Positions 44,372-53,244 are shown, counted from the first letter of the stretch. The stretch is 64,000 nucleotides of DNA from Bacillus sp. CGMCC 1.16541 (GCF_003184905.1 NZ_QFRU01000001.1:1-64000); one strand, 5' to 3'. The notes: generated by a model from the letters alone, not told the origin. A program made the numbers and translations.

Positions 44372-45474
44372 AGAATTTGTACGAACGATTTAATGACATA
44401 AAGCTAGAGGAACAAGAGTATAAAGAACTTCCTGTCACTGATTTAGAAAAAGCACAGTTGAAAAAGTCTTTAAAGCAGCACCTTCCTAAAACACGAAAAA
44501 GCAAGTGGAAAAAACAACTCATTGCTGCCGCTGTACTCGGTGGGTTATCCGCCACTACAATTGGACTGTCTTTCCCTACTTACGCAAGTAACTTACCGCT
44601 TGTTGGCAATATCTTCACATTACTTGATGAAACGTTGTACGGAAATTACAAAGAGTACTCACAAGAGCTGAATTTAATAGAAAACGATAAAGGAATTGCC
44701 ATTACGATCAATGATGCGCTTTTTGATGGAGAAACCGTATCAGTGACTTACTCCGTTCAGACAGAACAACCGTTAGGTAAAGATATCATGCTAATGGGCC
44801 CTCCAATGAGTTTAAAAGGTTTTTCAGCTGGCAGTGGAAGTGATCAGCTCACACAAATTGCTGAAAACAAGTATGTTGGTATAGCGCGTGTTAGTGGCAT
44901 GGATGGTGAAAAGCAAGATGTCGCAAACGTGAAGTGGAACATTGAAGGTATCAAAGATATGAACGAAGAACGCGAAATAAATGGTAACTGGAACTTCGCA
45001 TTTTCGATACCTGCAACAAATAGCACGATGCATGAAGTACAAAAAAGCAGCGAAAAAGATGGAGTAAAAGTGAACATTCAATCAATCTCTCAAACACCAG
45101 TCTCAACCATTCTTCATTATAATCAAGAAGTTTCGTATGACGTCACCAAAGAATGGTCGATGGTGGACGTTCAGCTACAAGTAGAAGATGACCTTGGTCA
45201 CGAATATGTAGGACAAGGAAATGGTGGAATTGGAGACGACCACTACAACATTAACTGGAGTCACACCTTTGAAAAGCTTCATCCTGAAGCAAAAAGGCTC
45301 ATCATCACACCGATTGTGGAGTTACGAAATTTCGATGCTATCTCTCACGGAAGTGCGACAATGGATGAAAACAAAGTGACATCCATTGAAACGCCTACTT
45401 CCACAAACGCAGGACAGGAGCCGCAAGTTTTAATTCTTGATGAAATCGTTTTTGAACTCGATACCTTAAAATAA
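44368..45474 (+). CDS. DUF4179-domain anti-sigma factor
   Basis: A 368-residue protein: cytoplasmic N-terminus (1-45), one membrane segment (about 48-70, IAAAVLGGLSATTIGLSFP), then an outside DUF4179-like domain (LPLVGNIFTLLDE, IAITINDALFDGETVSVTYSV) and a second beta domain. This is the usual anti-sigma partner that holds the ECF factor at the membrane until a surface signal is sensed. Coupled to the sigma gene by an ATGA overlap. Confidence 0.85.
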   Translation: MKNLYERFNDIKLEEQEYKELPVTDLEKAQLKKSLKQHLPKTRKSKWKKQLIAAAVLGGLSATTIGLSFPTYASNLPLVGNIFTLLDETLYGNYKEYSQELNLIENDKGIAITINDALFDGETVSVTYSVQTEQPLGKDIMLMGPPMSLKGFSAGSGSDQLTQIAENKYVGIARVSGMDGEKQDVANVKWNIEGIKDMNEEREINGNWNFAFSIPATNSTMHEVQKSSEKDGVKVNIQSISQTPVSTILHYNQEVSYDVTKEWSMVDVQLQVEDDLGHEYVGQGNGGIGDDHYNINWSHTFEKLHPEAKRLIITPIVELRNFDAISHGSATMDENKVTSIETPTSTNAGQEPQVLILDEIVFELDTLK

Positions 45475-45480
45475 ATACCA

Positions 45481-45518
45481 AAAGCCCTTCTACCGCTTGA
45501 ATACGTAGAAGGGCTTTA
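45481..45518 (+). terminator. Terminator of the sigma/anti-sigma operon
   Basis: Perfect 13-bp stem AAAGCCCTTCTAC / GTAGAAGGGCTTT, 11-base loop. Confidence 0.9.
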
Positions 45519-45528
45519 TCTTACTGTT

Positions 45529-45657
45529 TTATCTGTTACTTGTGCTTTCATTTGAACCGCTACTTGCTTTGCCACCTTTTTCACCGATCTCCTCGTAAAA
45601 TTCTTTGTTGTGATTTCGTGATGTTGCGTTTCCGCCTTTTTTATCCTCTTTTCCCTC
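45529..45657 (-). pseudogene. Remnant of a KGG-repeat (GsiB-like) stress protein
   Basis: Forty-two codons with DKKGGNATSRNHNKEFYEEI followed by GEKGGKASSGS, then stop: two KGG motifs typical of GsiB/con-10-like stress proteins. A stop codon precedes the frame and there is no start codon or ribosome site. An ATG in another frame two codons upstream hits a stop after six codons, which suggests a frameshift near the start or loss of the N-terminus. Confidence 0.6.
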
Positions 45658-45706
45658 TCATTCACGCTATAATGAAACATATCTCAACAAATAAACGAGG
45701 TGACTT

Positions 45707-46885
45707 ATGGACTTACAATCACTATGGGAAAAACGGATTGCTTCCTTTTTTGGACAGATAGGCAAATATGTTGCGATTATTGCTTCAAGTGTGTTTTACG
45801 TTCTCATTATTGGTGGCAGCCTTTTTATTTATTACTACTTTACTCTTTTAAAACAACTGCCTGCTTCGTTTCCACGTGAAGCGGTTGCGGCCTTATTTAT
45901 TAGCTTCATAACATTACGAATGCGCATCCGTACATTTTTCAACAAAGCAGATGTCGTCTTTTTACTTGCGGCCGAATCGCACTTATCTTTTTATATAAAA
46001 AAGACGCTTCTATACAGCGCTGTTGTCAATAGCTTTACCCTCATTGTGTCAGTGGTCATTGTCATTCCACTCGTGAATACATTTCAGCTTGCCACATGGG
46101 TCGTGATAAGCATTGCTGCTCTTTTCTTAACCATATGGTTCGTTTGGGTAAAACAATGGTTAGCTAGCCGATTGTCTCATTTCATCCATGGTTGCATTCA
46201 TTTTGTTTCAATATGGGCGATGTTTTTCTTTCTTTTTCAGGAAAGGTGGTTAATCGCTTTCCTTCTATTCATCGTCAATGTAGCATTTCTTTTCGTTTTA
46301 TTTGGTCAGAGAAAGCGCGGATTTAACTGGCTATACTTAATTAATCAAGAAGAGAAAAACAATGAACGACTCTATCGCTTTATTCATTTGTTTGTGGATG
46401 TTCCTCATTTAAAAAACACATTTCATAAACGTTCACTTTTTATAAACCTTATTGAAAAAGTCGTTTCATTTAAACAGTCATCTACCTATACCTTTTTATT
46501 TTTACGACTTGCGATTCGCTATGATCAATACTTTGGCATGCATGTGAGACTGACACTCATTGGGTTTCTTGTTTTATACATGATCCCAGCCAATCCATGG
46601 CTTGTTGCGATATGTATTCTCTATATGACTGGTTATCAATTATTACCGCTTCACCGAGCACGAAATGAACTCGTCCGCTTATATCCATTACATGACTCTT
46701 TACTGAAAGAGTCTTTTCTAACAGTCATTTTATCGTTACTACTTGTACAAGCGGGTGCTTTCACTTTCGTTTCTCTATTTACTCATTCGCTGCTAGATAC
46801 ATCATTAACAGTCTTTGCACAAGGGCTCTTCATTGCCTGGTTTGTTTATTGGTTTGCGAAAAAACGAATTAAAATAAATACCTAA
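45707..46885 (+). CDS. EcsB-family ABC transporter permease
   Basis: A 392-residue membrane protein, about eight segments, with the family start LWEKRIASFFGQIGKYV and the internal FLLAAESHLSFYIKKTL and LYRFIHLFVDVPHLKN regions. EcsB works with the ATPase EcsA in secretion, competence and sporulation-linked processes. No ecsA lies next to it, so it is either an extra copy or uses a distant ATPase. ACGAGGTGACTT precedes the ATG. Confidence 0.8.
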   Translation: MDLQSLWEKRIASFFGQIGKYVAIIASSVFYVLIIGGSLFIYYYFTLLKQLPASFPREAVAALFISFITLRMRIRTFFNKADVVFLLAAESHLSFYIKKTLLYSAVVNSFTLIVSVVIVIPLVNTFQLATWVVISIAALFLTIWFVWVKQWLASRLSHFIHGCIHFVSIWAMFFFLFQERWLIAFLLFIVNVAFLFVLFGQRKRGFNWLYLINQEEKNNERLYRFIHLFVDVPHLKNTFHKRSLFINLIEKVVSFKQSSTYTFLFLRLAIRYDQYFGMHVRLTLIGFLVLYMIPANPWLVAICILYMTGYQLLPLHRARNELVRLYPLHDSLLKESFLTVILSLLLVQAGAFTFVSLFTHSLLDTSLTVFAQGLFIAWFVYWFAKKRIKINT

Positions 46886-46895
46886 CAAAATAACA

Positions 46896-46990
46896 GTGAT
46901 ACGTGCACCCCTTATCACGATCTGGCACGTAAGAGAAAATTAGGATTTTACTCTTTTCGATAGGGCATTTTTATAATTTCTCTCCTATCG
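46896..46990 (+). other. Leader with serial and alternative hairpins
   Basis: GTGATA/TATCAC (46896-46918) and TACGTGC/GCACGTA (46900-46931) share bases and cannot form together. Then AAGAG...CTCTT (46931-46956) and CGATAGG/CCTATCG (46958-46990). It lies between the ecsB-like gene and the 47029 gene. The middle hairpin may end ecsB-like transcription; the rest is unexplained. Confidence 0.4.
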
Positions 46991-47028
46991 GGCATGTTAT
47001 AACTAACAGGTCTTACAGGAGGGTTTTG

Positions 47029-47526
47029 ATGAAACGTCTGAAGTACAAAAAGATCTTATTACTTATTATGCTACTTCTCCCTTGGTTTAGCTTTCCTCTA
47101 CTTGGAAAGCCAGCACTCAAGCGCTTTCTTCCGGCAGGGCTTTTCATTTCAATTTTAGTATTTTTTGAAAACATGGTCGCGAAAAAGCGAAAGTGGTGGG
47201 TGTATCATGAAACGATTCATCCAAGAGTAACGGGTGATTTCCCGTTAATTTGGGGACCATTTTTAATTGGCTCAATGTGGATTTTAAAAGCAACGTACGG
47301 AAAATTTTATCTTTATATGCTTTTAAATATAGCCGTTGATAGCTTTTTCACCTATCCTCTTGTAAGTACTTTTCAAAAGTTAGGCATTTCATCACTCGTT
47401 AAATTAAAACGTTATCAACTTTCGCTTTTGTTTTTCTTCAAATCTGCTCTTTTATATGGCTTTCAGCTCATGATTGAAAGAATGAAAAGAATGCGTGAAA
47501 GCTCATCGACAAATCAACCAGAATAG
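47029..47526 (+). CDS. Membrane protein, unknown
   Basis: A 165-residue protein from ATG 47029, seven bases after AGGAGGG. Hydrophobic segments near 8-25, 29-45, 78-95 and 100-118, with a basic start and end. The loop VAKKRKWWVYHETIHPRVTG is charged. No family recognised. Ends before a convergent unknown gene. Confidence 0.6.
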   Translation: MKRLKYKKILLLIMLLLPWFSFPLLGKPALKRFLPAGLFISILVFFENMVAKKRKWWVYHETIHPRVTGDFPLIWGPFLIGSMWILKATYGKFYLYMLLNIAVDSFFTYPLVSTFQKLGISSLVKLKRYQLSLLFFFKSALLYGFQLMIERMKRMRESSSTNQPE

Positions 47527-47545
47527 AATCGTGTTAAAAACAAAG

Positions 47546-47590
47546 AAAGGAAACCTGCTGACTGTTGGGTTTCCCTTCCTTTTCCTTTTT
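47546..47590. terminator. Probable terminator between convergent genes
   Basis: AAAGGAAACC pairs with GGTTTCCCTT (one mismatch), then CCTTTTCCTTTTT on the plus strand. Confidence 0.6.
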
Positions 47591-47600
47591 ATTGTTTAAC

Positions 47601-49049
47601 CTACACATACTGTTTCACTCGCACATACTCCAACCCTTCATATGAAGCTTCTAGTGTTTTTACCGTGATTTCTGCATTTTCTAACCGTTCACGCCACGCT
47701 TTTTTCTGACGTTTGACCGCTTCTTCATCTTGTGACTGGTTATGAATGTCATCGCGTAGACGGTGTAACATTTGTTGATACTCACCAATTTCTCGCTGTA
47801 AATCCATACAAATCGGTGATCGATTGGCAACAATAAAATCAGTCATTTGCATCAATACTTTTTTACGCTCTACTTCTTTCACTTTCCATTTAATGCTTCG
47901 TTCTGCATTTTTAAATGTTGTTTTCATTTTCGCAAACCTCTGATCACGAACAACAATTTTACGTTGTAATTCTTCTACTTCACTTTTTAAAGATTCGTGC
48001 TCCTCAATCATTCTTTTTAAGACAAGCCCACCTTGTAACTGTGTTAAATCCATTGTACTTAATCGATTGCGTAACTGTTCTTTGTGCCGATCAATTTCTT
48101 TTACACATGTCCGTTCTTGTTCACGCAAATCTTTCATGGTCATGGTCGTTTCATCTTGAATATGTTCGATTCGCTCATATTCTTTAAAGGTTTCATTGAC
48201 TTTTTTTACAGCTTCATCATACGTTAAGCAAATTTTCGACCATTTGATAAGTAAAAAGCTGTCATTGATGAGCTCATCACGTTCAGCGATTTCGTAAGAT
48301 AGAACTAGTTGGGTGACAATGATGGCAACGAGCATCATTTGAACATTCATTCTTCCCACGACGTCTTCATGTTCTAAACTCGCCATAATAAAAAGAGGCG
48401 CATTCATCGTGACAAGATAAGGTTGGCGATACGTATTCGTTGTAAATAAGCTTGTTCCAATCGCTAAAAGTGAAAACAATGATTCATGAAGCGACACGAT
48501 TTTAAATAACGAAGACGTATGTACCTCGGTTAAATTCGCACTTTCAATTTCAAGCTTTAACTCATGTGGTAGCTGGTTATACCACTTCAACAATTGTTCT
48601 TCAAACCGTTCTTGATTTTCTTCACTTGCAATCGTGTATTGTTCATCGACTAGCTGAAAAAACAACCAAAGCTGATGGGTTACGAACTCTTTGACTGTCT
48701 TTACATGCATCGCATCATATTGTTGAATGATTTGGTTTGTTAATCCGTTGCTGTATCGGTTTAGGTCTTCACTTGTTTGTAAAAATGGAACTGGATCGTC
48801 CATTAATACTCCGAGCTTTAATAGTAACTGAAGATGCAATTCTGTATCAGAAACAGACTGCACTTTCTCCATTTCCTCTTGAAGGTGCAGCTGATATAAA
48901 TGAAGAGTTGCTTGCTCCCAGTCTTGTTCGAATTCAGCTTCCTTTATCACCGATTGAATGAATTGCTCTGTTTTACTCAATGCATACACATAACGAAGTG
49001 TGTCACCCTTGGCTGAAAGTAGTGCAGAAATAAGCGGCGTATCGTACAT
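47601..49049 (-). CDS. Large coiled-coil protein, unrecognised
   Basis: A 482-residue protein without a signal. Residues 1-290 are alpha-helical with hydrophobic stretches (NVQMMLVAIIVTQLVLSYEI) that might touch a membrane. Residues 300-470 are highly charged heptad-like helices (LREQERTCVKEIDRHKEQL). The layout suggests a scaffold or structural protein. No enzyme motif or known family was seen. GGGAGATC before the ATG. Confidence 0.6.
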   Translation of the reverse strand: MYDTPLISALLSAKGDTLRYVYALSKTEQFIQSVIKEAEFEQDWEQATLHLYQLHLQEEMEKVQSVSDTELHLQLLLKLGVLMDDPVPFLQTSEDLNRYSNGLTNQIIQQYDAMHVKTVKEFVTHQLWLFFQLVDEQYTIASEENQERFEEQLLKWYNQLPHELKLEIESANLTEVHTSSLFKIVSLHESLFSLLAIGTSLFTTNTYRQPYLVTMNAPLFIMASLEHEDVVGRMNVQMMLVAIIVTQLVLSYEIAERDELINDSFLLIKWSKICLTYDEAVKKVNETFKEYERIEHIQDETTMTMKDLREQERTCVKEIDRHKEQLRNRLSTMDLTQLQGGLVLKRMIEEHESLKSEVEELQRKIVVRDQRFAKMKTTFKNAERSIKWKVKEVERKKVLMQMTDFIVANRSPICMDLQREIGEYQQMLHRLRDDIHNQSQDEEAVKRQKKAWRERLENAEITVKTLEASYEGLEYVRVKQYV

Positions 49050-49081
49050 GATCTCCCATCCTTCCCATTTCTTCGTCTATC

Positions 49082-49267
49082 TTAATCTTTCACAACTTTT
49101 TGCTTACGTGAAACAACAAGTGCCCCCCAAATTGTCATTAAAGCTGGCGGTAGACTCCACAACACATACATCCACTCCCTCGTCCATATCCCTATAATTA
49201 GGAAAAGAACTGGAAATCCCACTGCAACAATGAACCCACTTATATGCCGTACTTTCACCTTCCCCAT
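49082..49267 (-). CDS. Small two-segment membrane protein
   Basis: About 61 residues, two membrane segments (near 10-27 and 33-52), with a basic C-terminus (SRKQKVVKD). ATG 49267 is uncertain; a TTG eight codons upstream is also in frame. It lies upstream of the coiled-coil gene on the same strand with a 32-bp gap, so the two may be one operon. Confidence 0.5.
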   Translation of the reverse strand: MGKVKVRHISGFIVAVGFPVLFLIIGIWTREWMYVLWSLPPALMTIWGALVVSRKQKVVKD

Positions 49268-49430
49268 TTGGCAACAGCCCCCATCAAACAATCTTTCCTA
49301 CGTTTTCTATAAATCTACCTCTTATTCCTGTTTATTTTATGACATTCGAATTATTTCTATTAAAATTTGGATTTTTCTGTAACGATTTGGATGAAAAAGT
49401 GGTAAAATAATTAAAAGAGAGGTGATAGTG

Positions 49431-49613
49431 ATGACTGCAAATTCAACGCAATATACGATGTCGCTTATTGAAGAAAAAAGACAGGAAATGATTAAATTAG
49501 CACTATCAAATGGTTTAACACATCAAGAAACTGTTCAAATAAGTCAGCAATTAGACAGTTTATTAAATCTGATGCATCTTGATGAACAACCTCTCAAGAC
49601 CCAATACGCTTAA
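49431..49613 (+). CDS. Spo0E-family aspartyl-phosphate phosphatase
   Basis: Sixty residues from ATG 49431, directly after GAGAGGTGATAGTG. The signature SQQLDSLLNLM is the Spo0E/Rap-target motif (SxxLDxLI), set in two helices. Such proteins remove phosphate from Spo0A~P and delay sporulation. Monocistronic with a terminator eight bases after the stop. Confidence 0.85.
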   Translation: MTANSTQYTMSLIEEKRQEMIKLALSNGLTHQETVQISQQLDSLLNLMHLDEQPLKTQYA

Positions 49614-49620
49614 AACATTC

Positions 49621-49650
49621 ATGGAGCTAACAACTGTTAGCTCCATTTTA
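49621..49650 (+). terminator. Terminator of the Spo0E-like gene
   Basis: ATGGAGCTAACA pairs with TGTTAGCTCCAT, then TTTTATG. Confidence 0.85.
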
Positions 49651-49815
49651 TGTAAAAACTACTTTTCCATATACCATTTTTTCATTTATTCTCTTTACTT
49701 TTTTTACTAGTCATCTTATAATTAATTACGAACAAATGTTCTTATTCATGATAAATATCCTCTTAGAACTTCTTCAGATGTGCTATACTAAAACAAATGA
49801 AGTGGAGGCTGTTTT

Positions 49816-50223
49816 ATGGAAATCGTATTAAAACAAATTCTCTCTGAACTCCAAAACGTGAACACACGACTGGGTTCGCTAGAAGAAGGACAAGCTGAAA
49901 TGCGCAATGATATTTCAGGTTTAAAGTCTGATGTTTCTTTGCTTAAGTCCGAACAACAAGAGATGCGTAAAGACATTTCCGGACTTAAATCTGATGTTTC
50001 TTCGCTTAAGTCTGAACAACAAGACATGCGTAAAGACATCTCAAATTTACAAGCTGATATAGCAGAGATGAAAGAGCAACAAAAACAAAATCAAAAAGAG
50101 ATTATTACTACGCTAGGCTCTTATATGGATAAAGTTGTTGCATACGTAGATGATAAAACTGAAGCGTTGAACAAGCGCGTTTATAAAGTCGAAACAGATA
50201 TTGAGCGACTTCTAAAACAATAA
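49816..50223 (+). CDS. Coiled-coil protein with internal tandem repeats
   Basis: A 135-residue, fully charged/polar protein predicted as one long coiled coil. A 21-residue unit (DISGLKSDVSLLKSEQQEMRK and variants) is repeated about two and a half times; the DNA shows a 63-bp tandem repeat from about 49909. The C-terminus (VVAYVDDKTEALNKRVYKVE) is unrelated. AAGTGGAGG precedes the ATG. Copy number may vary between strains. Function unknown. Confidence 0.7.
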   Translation: MEIVLKQILSELQNVNTRLGSLEEGQAEMRNDISGLKSDVSLLKSEQQEMRKDISGLKSDVSSLKSEQQDMRKDISNLQADIAEMKEQQKQNQKEIITTLGSYMDKVVAYVDDKTEALNKRVYKVETDIERLLKQ

Positions 50224-50236
50224 GTGAGAAACTACT

Positions 50237-50266
50237 GATCTTCAACAAAAGTTGAAGATCTTTTTT
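50237..50266 (+). terminator. Terminator of the coiled-coil gene
   Basis: Perfect 10-bp stem GATCTTCAAC / GTTGAAGATC, AAAA loop, TTTTTT. Confidence 0.93.
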
Positions 50267-50337
50267 GTAAAAAAAGCAATAAATGTCAAAAAAAGAACCG
50301 TTCGTTTTGATACGATGTATTCAAGGAGGTGTGATAC

Positions 50338-50487
50338 ATGATTACGCAAACCATTCGTCCTCTAACTCTTTTATATTCTTCCCGTATACATCGTTCACCT
50401 TCTCTATCACTTTCGATTGATTATAAATTTAGTGAAAAAAAGTTTCGAAAAAGGAATAAAAAGGATGATATACTAGAGAAGAGGTGA
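50338..50487 (+). CDS. Possible small basic protein, unrecognised
   Basis: Forty-nine codons from ATG 50338 with CAAGGAGGTG just before it. The peptide starts MITQTIRPLTLLYSSR and ends in a very basic stretch (KFRKRNKKDD). Its stop overlaps the ribosome site of the next gene, which fits translational coupling. Alternatively it is a chance frame. Confidence 0.45.
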   Translation: MITQTIRPLTLLYSSRIHRSPSLSLSIDYKFSEKKFRKRNKKDDILEKR

Positions 50488-50491
50488 TTTC

Positions 50492-50725
50492 ATGAAAAAG
50501 CTGTTGATTTTTTTAGCTAGTTTAGGTGTCTTGTTTTTCTTGCTTGAATTAGTCGTAGGGTTTATTCTCACGGCTACCTACAAACCACCCCTTTCAGAAG
50601 CTCAACATGTTACGCATTTAGCGAGCGAAGTTGCATTTGGTACAACGAATATGAGTTCGGTTGTTGTAGCAATGATCGCAGCCTGCTTTGCTTACTTTCT
50701 CTCTAAGCGAGTTAAAACCAAATGA
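50492..50725 (+). CDS. Small membrane protein, unknown
   Basis: Seventy-seven residues with two membrane segments (about 4-27 and 54-70) joined by a polar loop (ATYKPPLSEAQHVTHLASE). GAGAAGAGGTGATTTC precedes the ATG. No family recognised. Convergent with lhgO. Confidence 0.6.
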   Translation: MKKLLIFLASLGVLFFLLELVVGFILTATYKPPLSEAQHVTHLASEVAFGTTNMSSVVVAMIAACFAYFLSKRVKTK

Positions 50726-50739
50726 ACTGCAAAATAAAA

Positions 50740-50790
50740 AGACCGTGTCAAAAGGAAAAAAGTCTCCTCTTTGACCACGGTCTGTTCTCT
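50740..50790 (-). terminator. Terminator of the TRAP/2-hydroxy-acid operon
   Basis: AGACCGTG pairs with CACGGTCT, with inner TCAAA/TTTGA; the minus strand continues TTTTTATTTTG. Six bases after the lhgO stop. Confidence 0.8.
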
Positions 50791-50795
50791 CTTAC

Positions 50796-51998
50796 TTATA
50801 CTTGTATCTCCACGTGCGTTTCTACTAACTTAGCCACATATTTTCCAATCTCAAGTGAAGCTGTCGCAGCAGGAGATGGTGCGTTGCACACATGAACAGA
50901 TCGCTCACCTTTTACGATAAAAAAGTCATCCACAAGGCCACCATCTTCCCGAAGAGCTTGAGCGCGAACACCTGCTGGAGCTGGAACAAGATCGTCTTCC
51001 TCAATCATCGGCATGAGCTTTTGCACTTCTTTTAAGAAAAGACGCTTGTTGTAAGAGCGAGCCATTTCTCCCATCCCTTCTTTCAGATAGCGACTTGCTA
51101 GTTTCCAAAAGCCTTTGTACGTTAGCACTTCAGCTAGATCTCCTGCATGAAAGTCCGTCTTCTTATATCCTTCTCTTTTAAAACTGAGCACCGCATTCGG
51201 GCCAACATCTACTGCCCCGTCTATCATTCTCGTAAAATGAACACCTAAAAACGGAAAGTTTGGATTAGGAACTGGGTAAATTAAATGATTGACTAAATGA
51301 CGTTTTTCTTCTTTTAACTGATAATATTCCCCGCGGAATGGAACAATCTTCATATCAAGTTCGTATCCCGCTTTTTTCGCTACTCGGTCGCTTTGTAATC
51401 CCGCACAATTAATGAGCATGCGTGCTTTTATCGTATGACGAGATGTTTGAATCGTCACACCATCTTCGTGTTCTTCGATTTGTTCAACAGGTGATTGCAG
51501 CAAAATATCTCCACCTTGCTTTGTAATCAGTTCACCCATCTTTTCACACACTTGACAATAGTTCACAATCCCAGCTGCCGGAACACGGATTGCTTGTACT
51601 CCACTCACATTCGGTTCAATTTCATGAAGTTCCTCTTTTGATAGCAATTGAATGGTAAGACCATTTTGAAGTCCTCGTTCATACAGTTTGTGAAGCTCTA
51701 CTCGCTCCGCTTCCGTTGCGGCAACAATCACTTTTCCACAAATATCATGGTCAATGCCGTGCTTTTGGCAAAACGCAATCATCGACTGACTACCTTCTCT
51801 AGCAAACTTCGCTTTAAAACTACCAGGTTTGTAGTAAATACCTGAATGAATGACTCCACTATTGTGCCCGGTTTGATGAGCCGCAAGCTTTGCTTCTTTT
51901 TCAATAATTGCGATTTTCACGTTAGGAAATTGTTCAGTAAGGGCTAGCCCAACTGATAATCCTACAATTCCTCCACCGATAATGACGTAATCATACAT
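50796..51998 (-). CDS. lhgO: L-2-hydroxyglutarate oxidase LhgO-like FAD enzyme
   Basis: A 400-residue DAO-superfamily flavoprotein. The FAD motif is YVIIGGGIVGLSVGLAL (Gly8-13 area). HQTGHNSGVIHSGIYYKPGS is the LhgO hallmark, with GVHFTRMIDG and APAGVRAQAL later. It oxidises L-2-hydroxyglutarate to 2-oxoglutarate, passing electrons to quinone. The start overlaps the end of glcF by eight bases. Last gene of the operon. Confidence 0.88.
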   Translation of the reverse strand: MYDYVIIGGGIVGLSVGLALTEQFPNVKIAIIEKEAKLAAHQTGHNSGVIHSGIYYKPGSFKAKFAREGSQSMIAFCQKHGIDHDICGKVIVAATEAERVELHKLYERGLQNGLTIQLLSKEELHEIEPNVSGVQAIRVPAAGIVNYCQVCEKMGELITKQGGDILLQSPVEQIEEHEDGVTIQTSRHTIKARMLINCAGLQSDRVAKKAGYELDMKIVPFRGEYYQLKEEKRHLVNHLIYPVPNPNFPFLGVHFTRMIDGAVDVGPNAVLSFKREGYKKTDFHAGDLAEVLTYKGFWKLASRYLKEGMGEMARSYNKRLFLKEVQKLMPMIEEDDLVPAPAGVRAQALREDGGLVDDFFIVKGERSVHVCNAPSPAATASLEIGKYVAKLVETHVEIQV

Positions 51999-53244
51999 CG
52001 TTTTCTCCTCCTACTCCACATGCTTGTGCGACTAACTCCACAAGATGAACGACATTCGTTTTCTCACTCATACACTCTCGCTTCACACCAAGCTTCATTT
52101 GGAGATGACAGCCTGGATTTGATGTCACAATCAGGTCAGGTTTAATTTGTTTCACATGTTCCATTTTTCGGTCTAAAATCGCCATCGCTTCTTCATAATG
52201 TTCGACATTATAAATCCCTGCTGATCCACAACACACGTCCTTTTCCGCTAACTCCACATACGTTAACCCTTTGATTTTGTGAAGCAACGTCATTGGTTCT
52301 TTTTCGATTCGCTGCACGTTGCGTAAGTGACAAGACGGCTGATAAGTAACCGTTTTGTTTACGTGATGGTCAAATGGCAAATCCAGCTTCGCAAGTAACA
52401 CCGATATATCGACACATTTTCTAGCGAACGCTTTTGCTCGCTCATACATGTCGTCTTCTCTAAACAACTTATCGTATTCAACGAGCATCGCACCACAGCC
52501 GCCAATGCTGTTCACAATGTAGTCACATTGAATTTGTTCGAATGCTTCAATGTTTGCTTTAGCTAACTGCTTGGATGTATCATGCTCTCCACTATGATGC
52601 TGCAGTGCCCCGCAACACGTTTGTTCTCGTATGACAGTGACTTCACAACCGCCAAGTTGGAGCAACTTCATGCTTTGTTCATTGATTTTTGCAAACATTA
52701 CATCCATTACACAACCAACAAAAAAAGCGACTTTATAGAGAGTTGCTCCTTCTGGATGCAACACATTTGGATGCTTTTTACGTTTAACAAGTGGTGTCAC
52801 ACCTTCTAATTCTCTCACTGCTTTTGGTATCACATTCAATATGCCTGCTTGTCTGACAAGTTTATCGATCTTTAATGTTTGGTACATTTGCAAACTATAC
52901 GAAGCCGTTTTTAAGATGGTTTGGTTCGTTAACCCCTTTTTTAATAATAAGCTTTTTAAAAATGATGCTTTCTCATGTACAGCACCTATCGCTGAATCAT
53001 AAATATCTCCATACTGCACATTTGTCGGGCAAACTGTCTCACACGCACGACAACCGAGACAAAGTTCCATCGATTTGTTCATTGTCTCAAGTGAAATGCG
53101 TCCTTCTGCTGCCATTTTGACAAGGTGAATCCGACCGCGTGGTGATTGTGCTTCTTTTCCTGTTGTAACGTAGGTGGGACAAACAGGAAGGCAATAGCCA
53201 CATTGCACACAGTCAAACGTTGCTTCATAAGCAAGATTCGTCAT
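51991..53244 (-). CDS. glcF: (Fe-S) oxidoreductase subunit, GlcF-like
   Basis: A 417-residue protein with two 4Fe-4S ferredoxin motifs at the N-terminus (CVQCGYCLPVCPTY, CLGCRACETVCPT) and two CCG domains (CCGALQHHSGE, CCGSAGIYN) that bind further cofactor. It accepts electrons from the GlcD-type flavin subunit. Overlaps both neighbours (glcD end by 20 bases, lhgO start), so tight co-translation is likely. Confidence 0.9.
   Translation of the reverse strand: MTNLAYEATFDCVQCGYCLPVCPTYVTTGKEAQSPRGRIHLVKMAAEGRISLETMNKSMELCLGCRACETVCPTNVQYGDIYDSAIGAVHEKASFLKSLLLKKGLTNQTILKTASYSLQMYQTLKIDKLVRQAGILNVIPKAVRELEGVTPLVKRKKHPNVLHPEGATLYKVAFFVGCVMDVMFAKINEQSMKLLQLGGCEVTVIREQTCCGALQHHSGEHDTSKQLAKANIEAFEQIQCDYIVNSIGGCGAMLVEYDKLFREDDMYERAKAFARKCVDISVLLAKLDLPFDHHVNKTVTYQPSCHLRNVQRIEKEPMTLLHKIKGLTYVELAEKDVCCGSAGIYNVEHYEEAMAILDRKMEHVKQIKPDLIVTSNPGCHLQMKLGVKRECMSEKTNVVHLVELVAQACGVGGENDV

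Noticed and set aside
45525-45678. Third-frame minus-strand ORF from a GTG through the KGG remnant
   Set aside because: Its basic, repeat-free translation is a shifted reading of the KGG sequence.
49909-50040. Tandem repeat as a possible CRISPR-like array
   Set aside because: The units are contiguous, in frame and encode a heptad coiled coil; there are no spacers.
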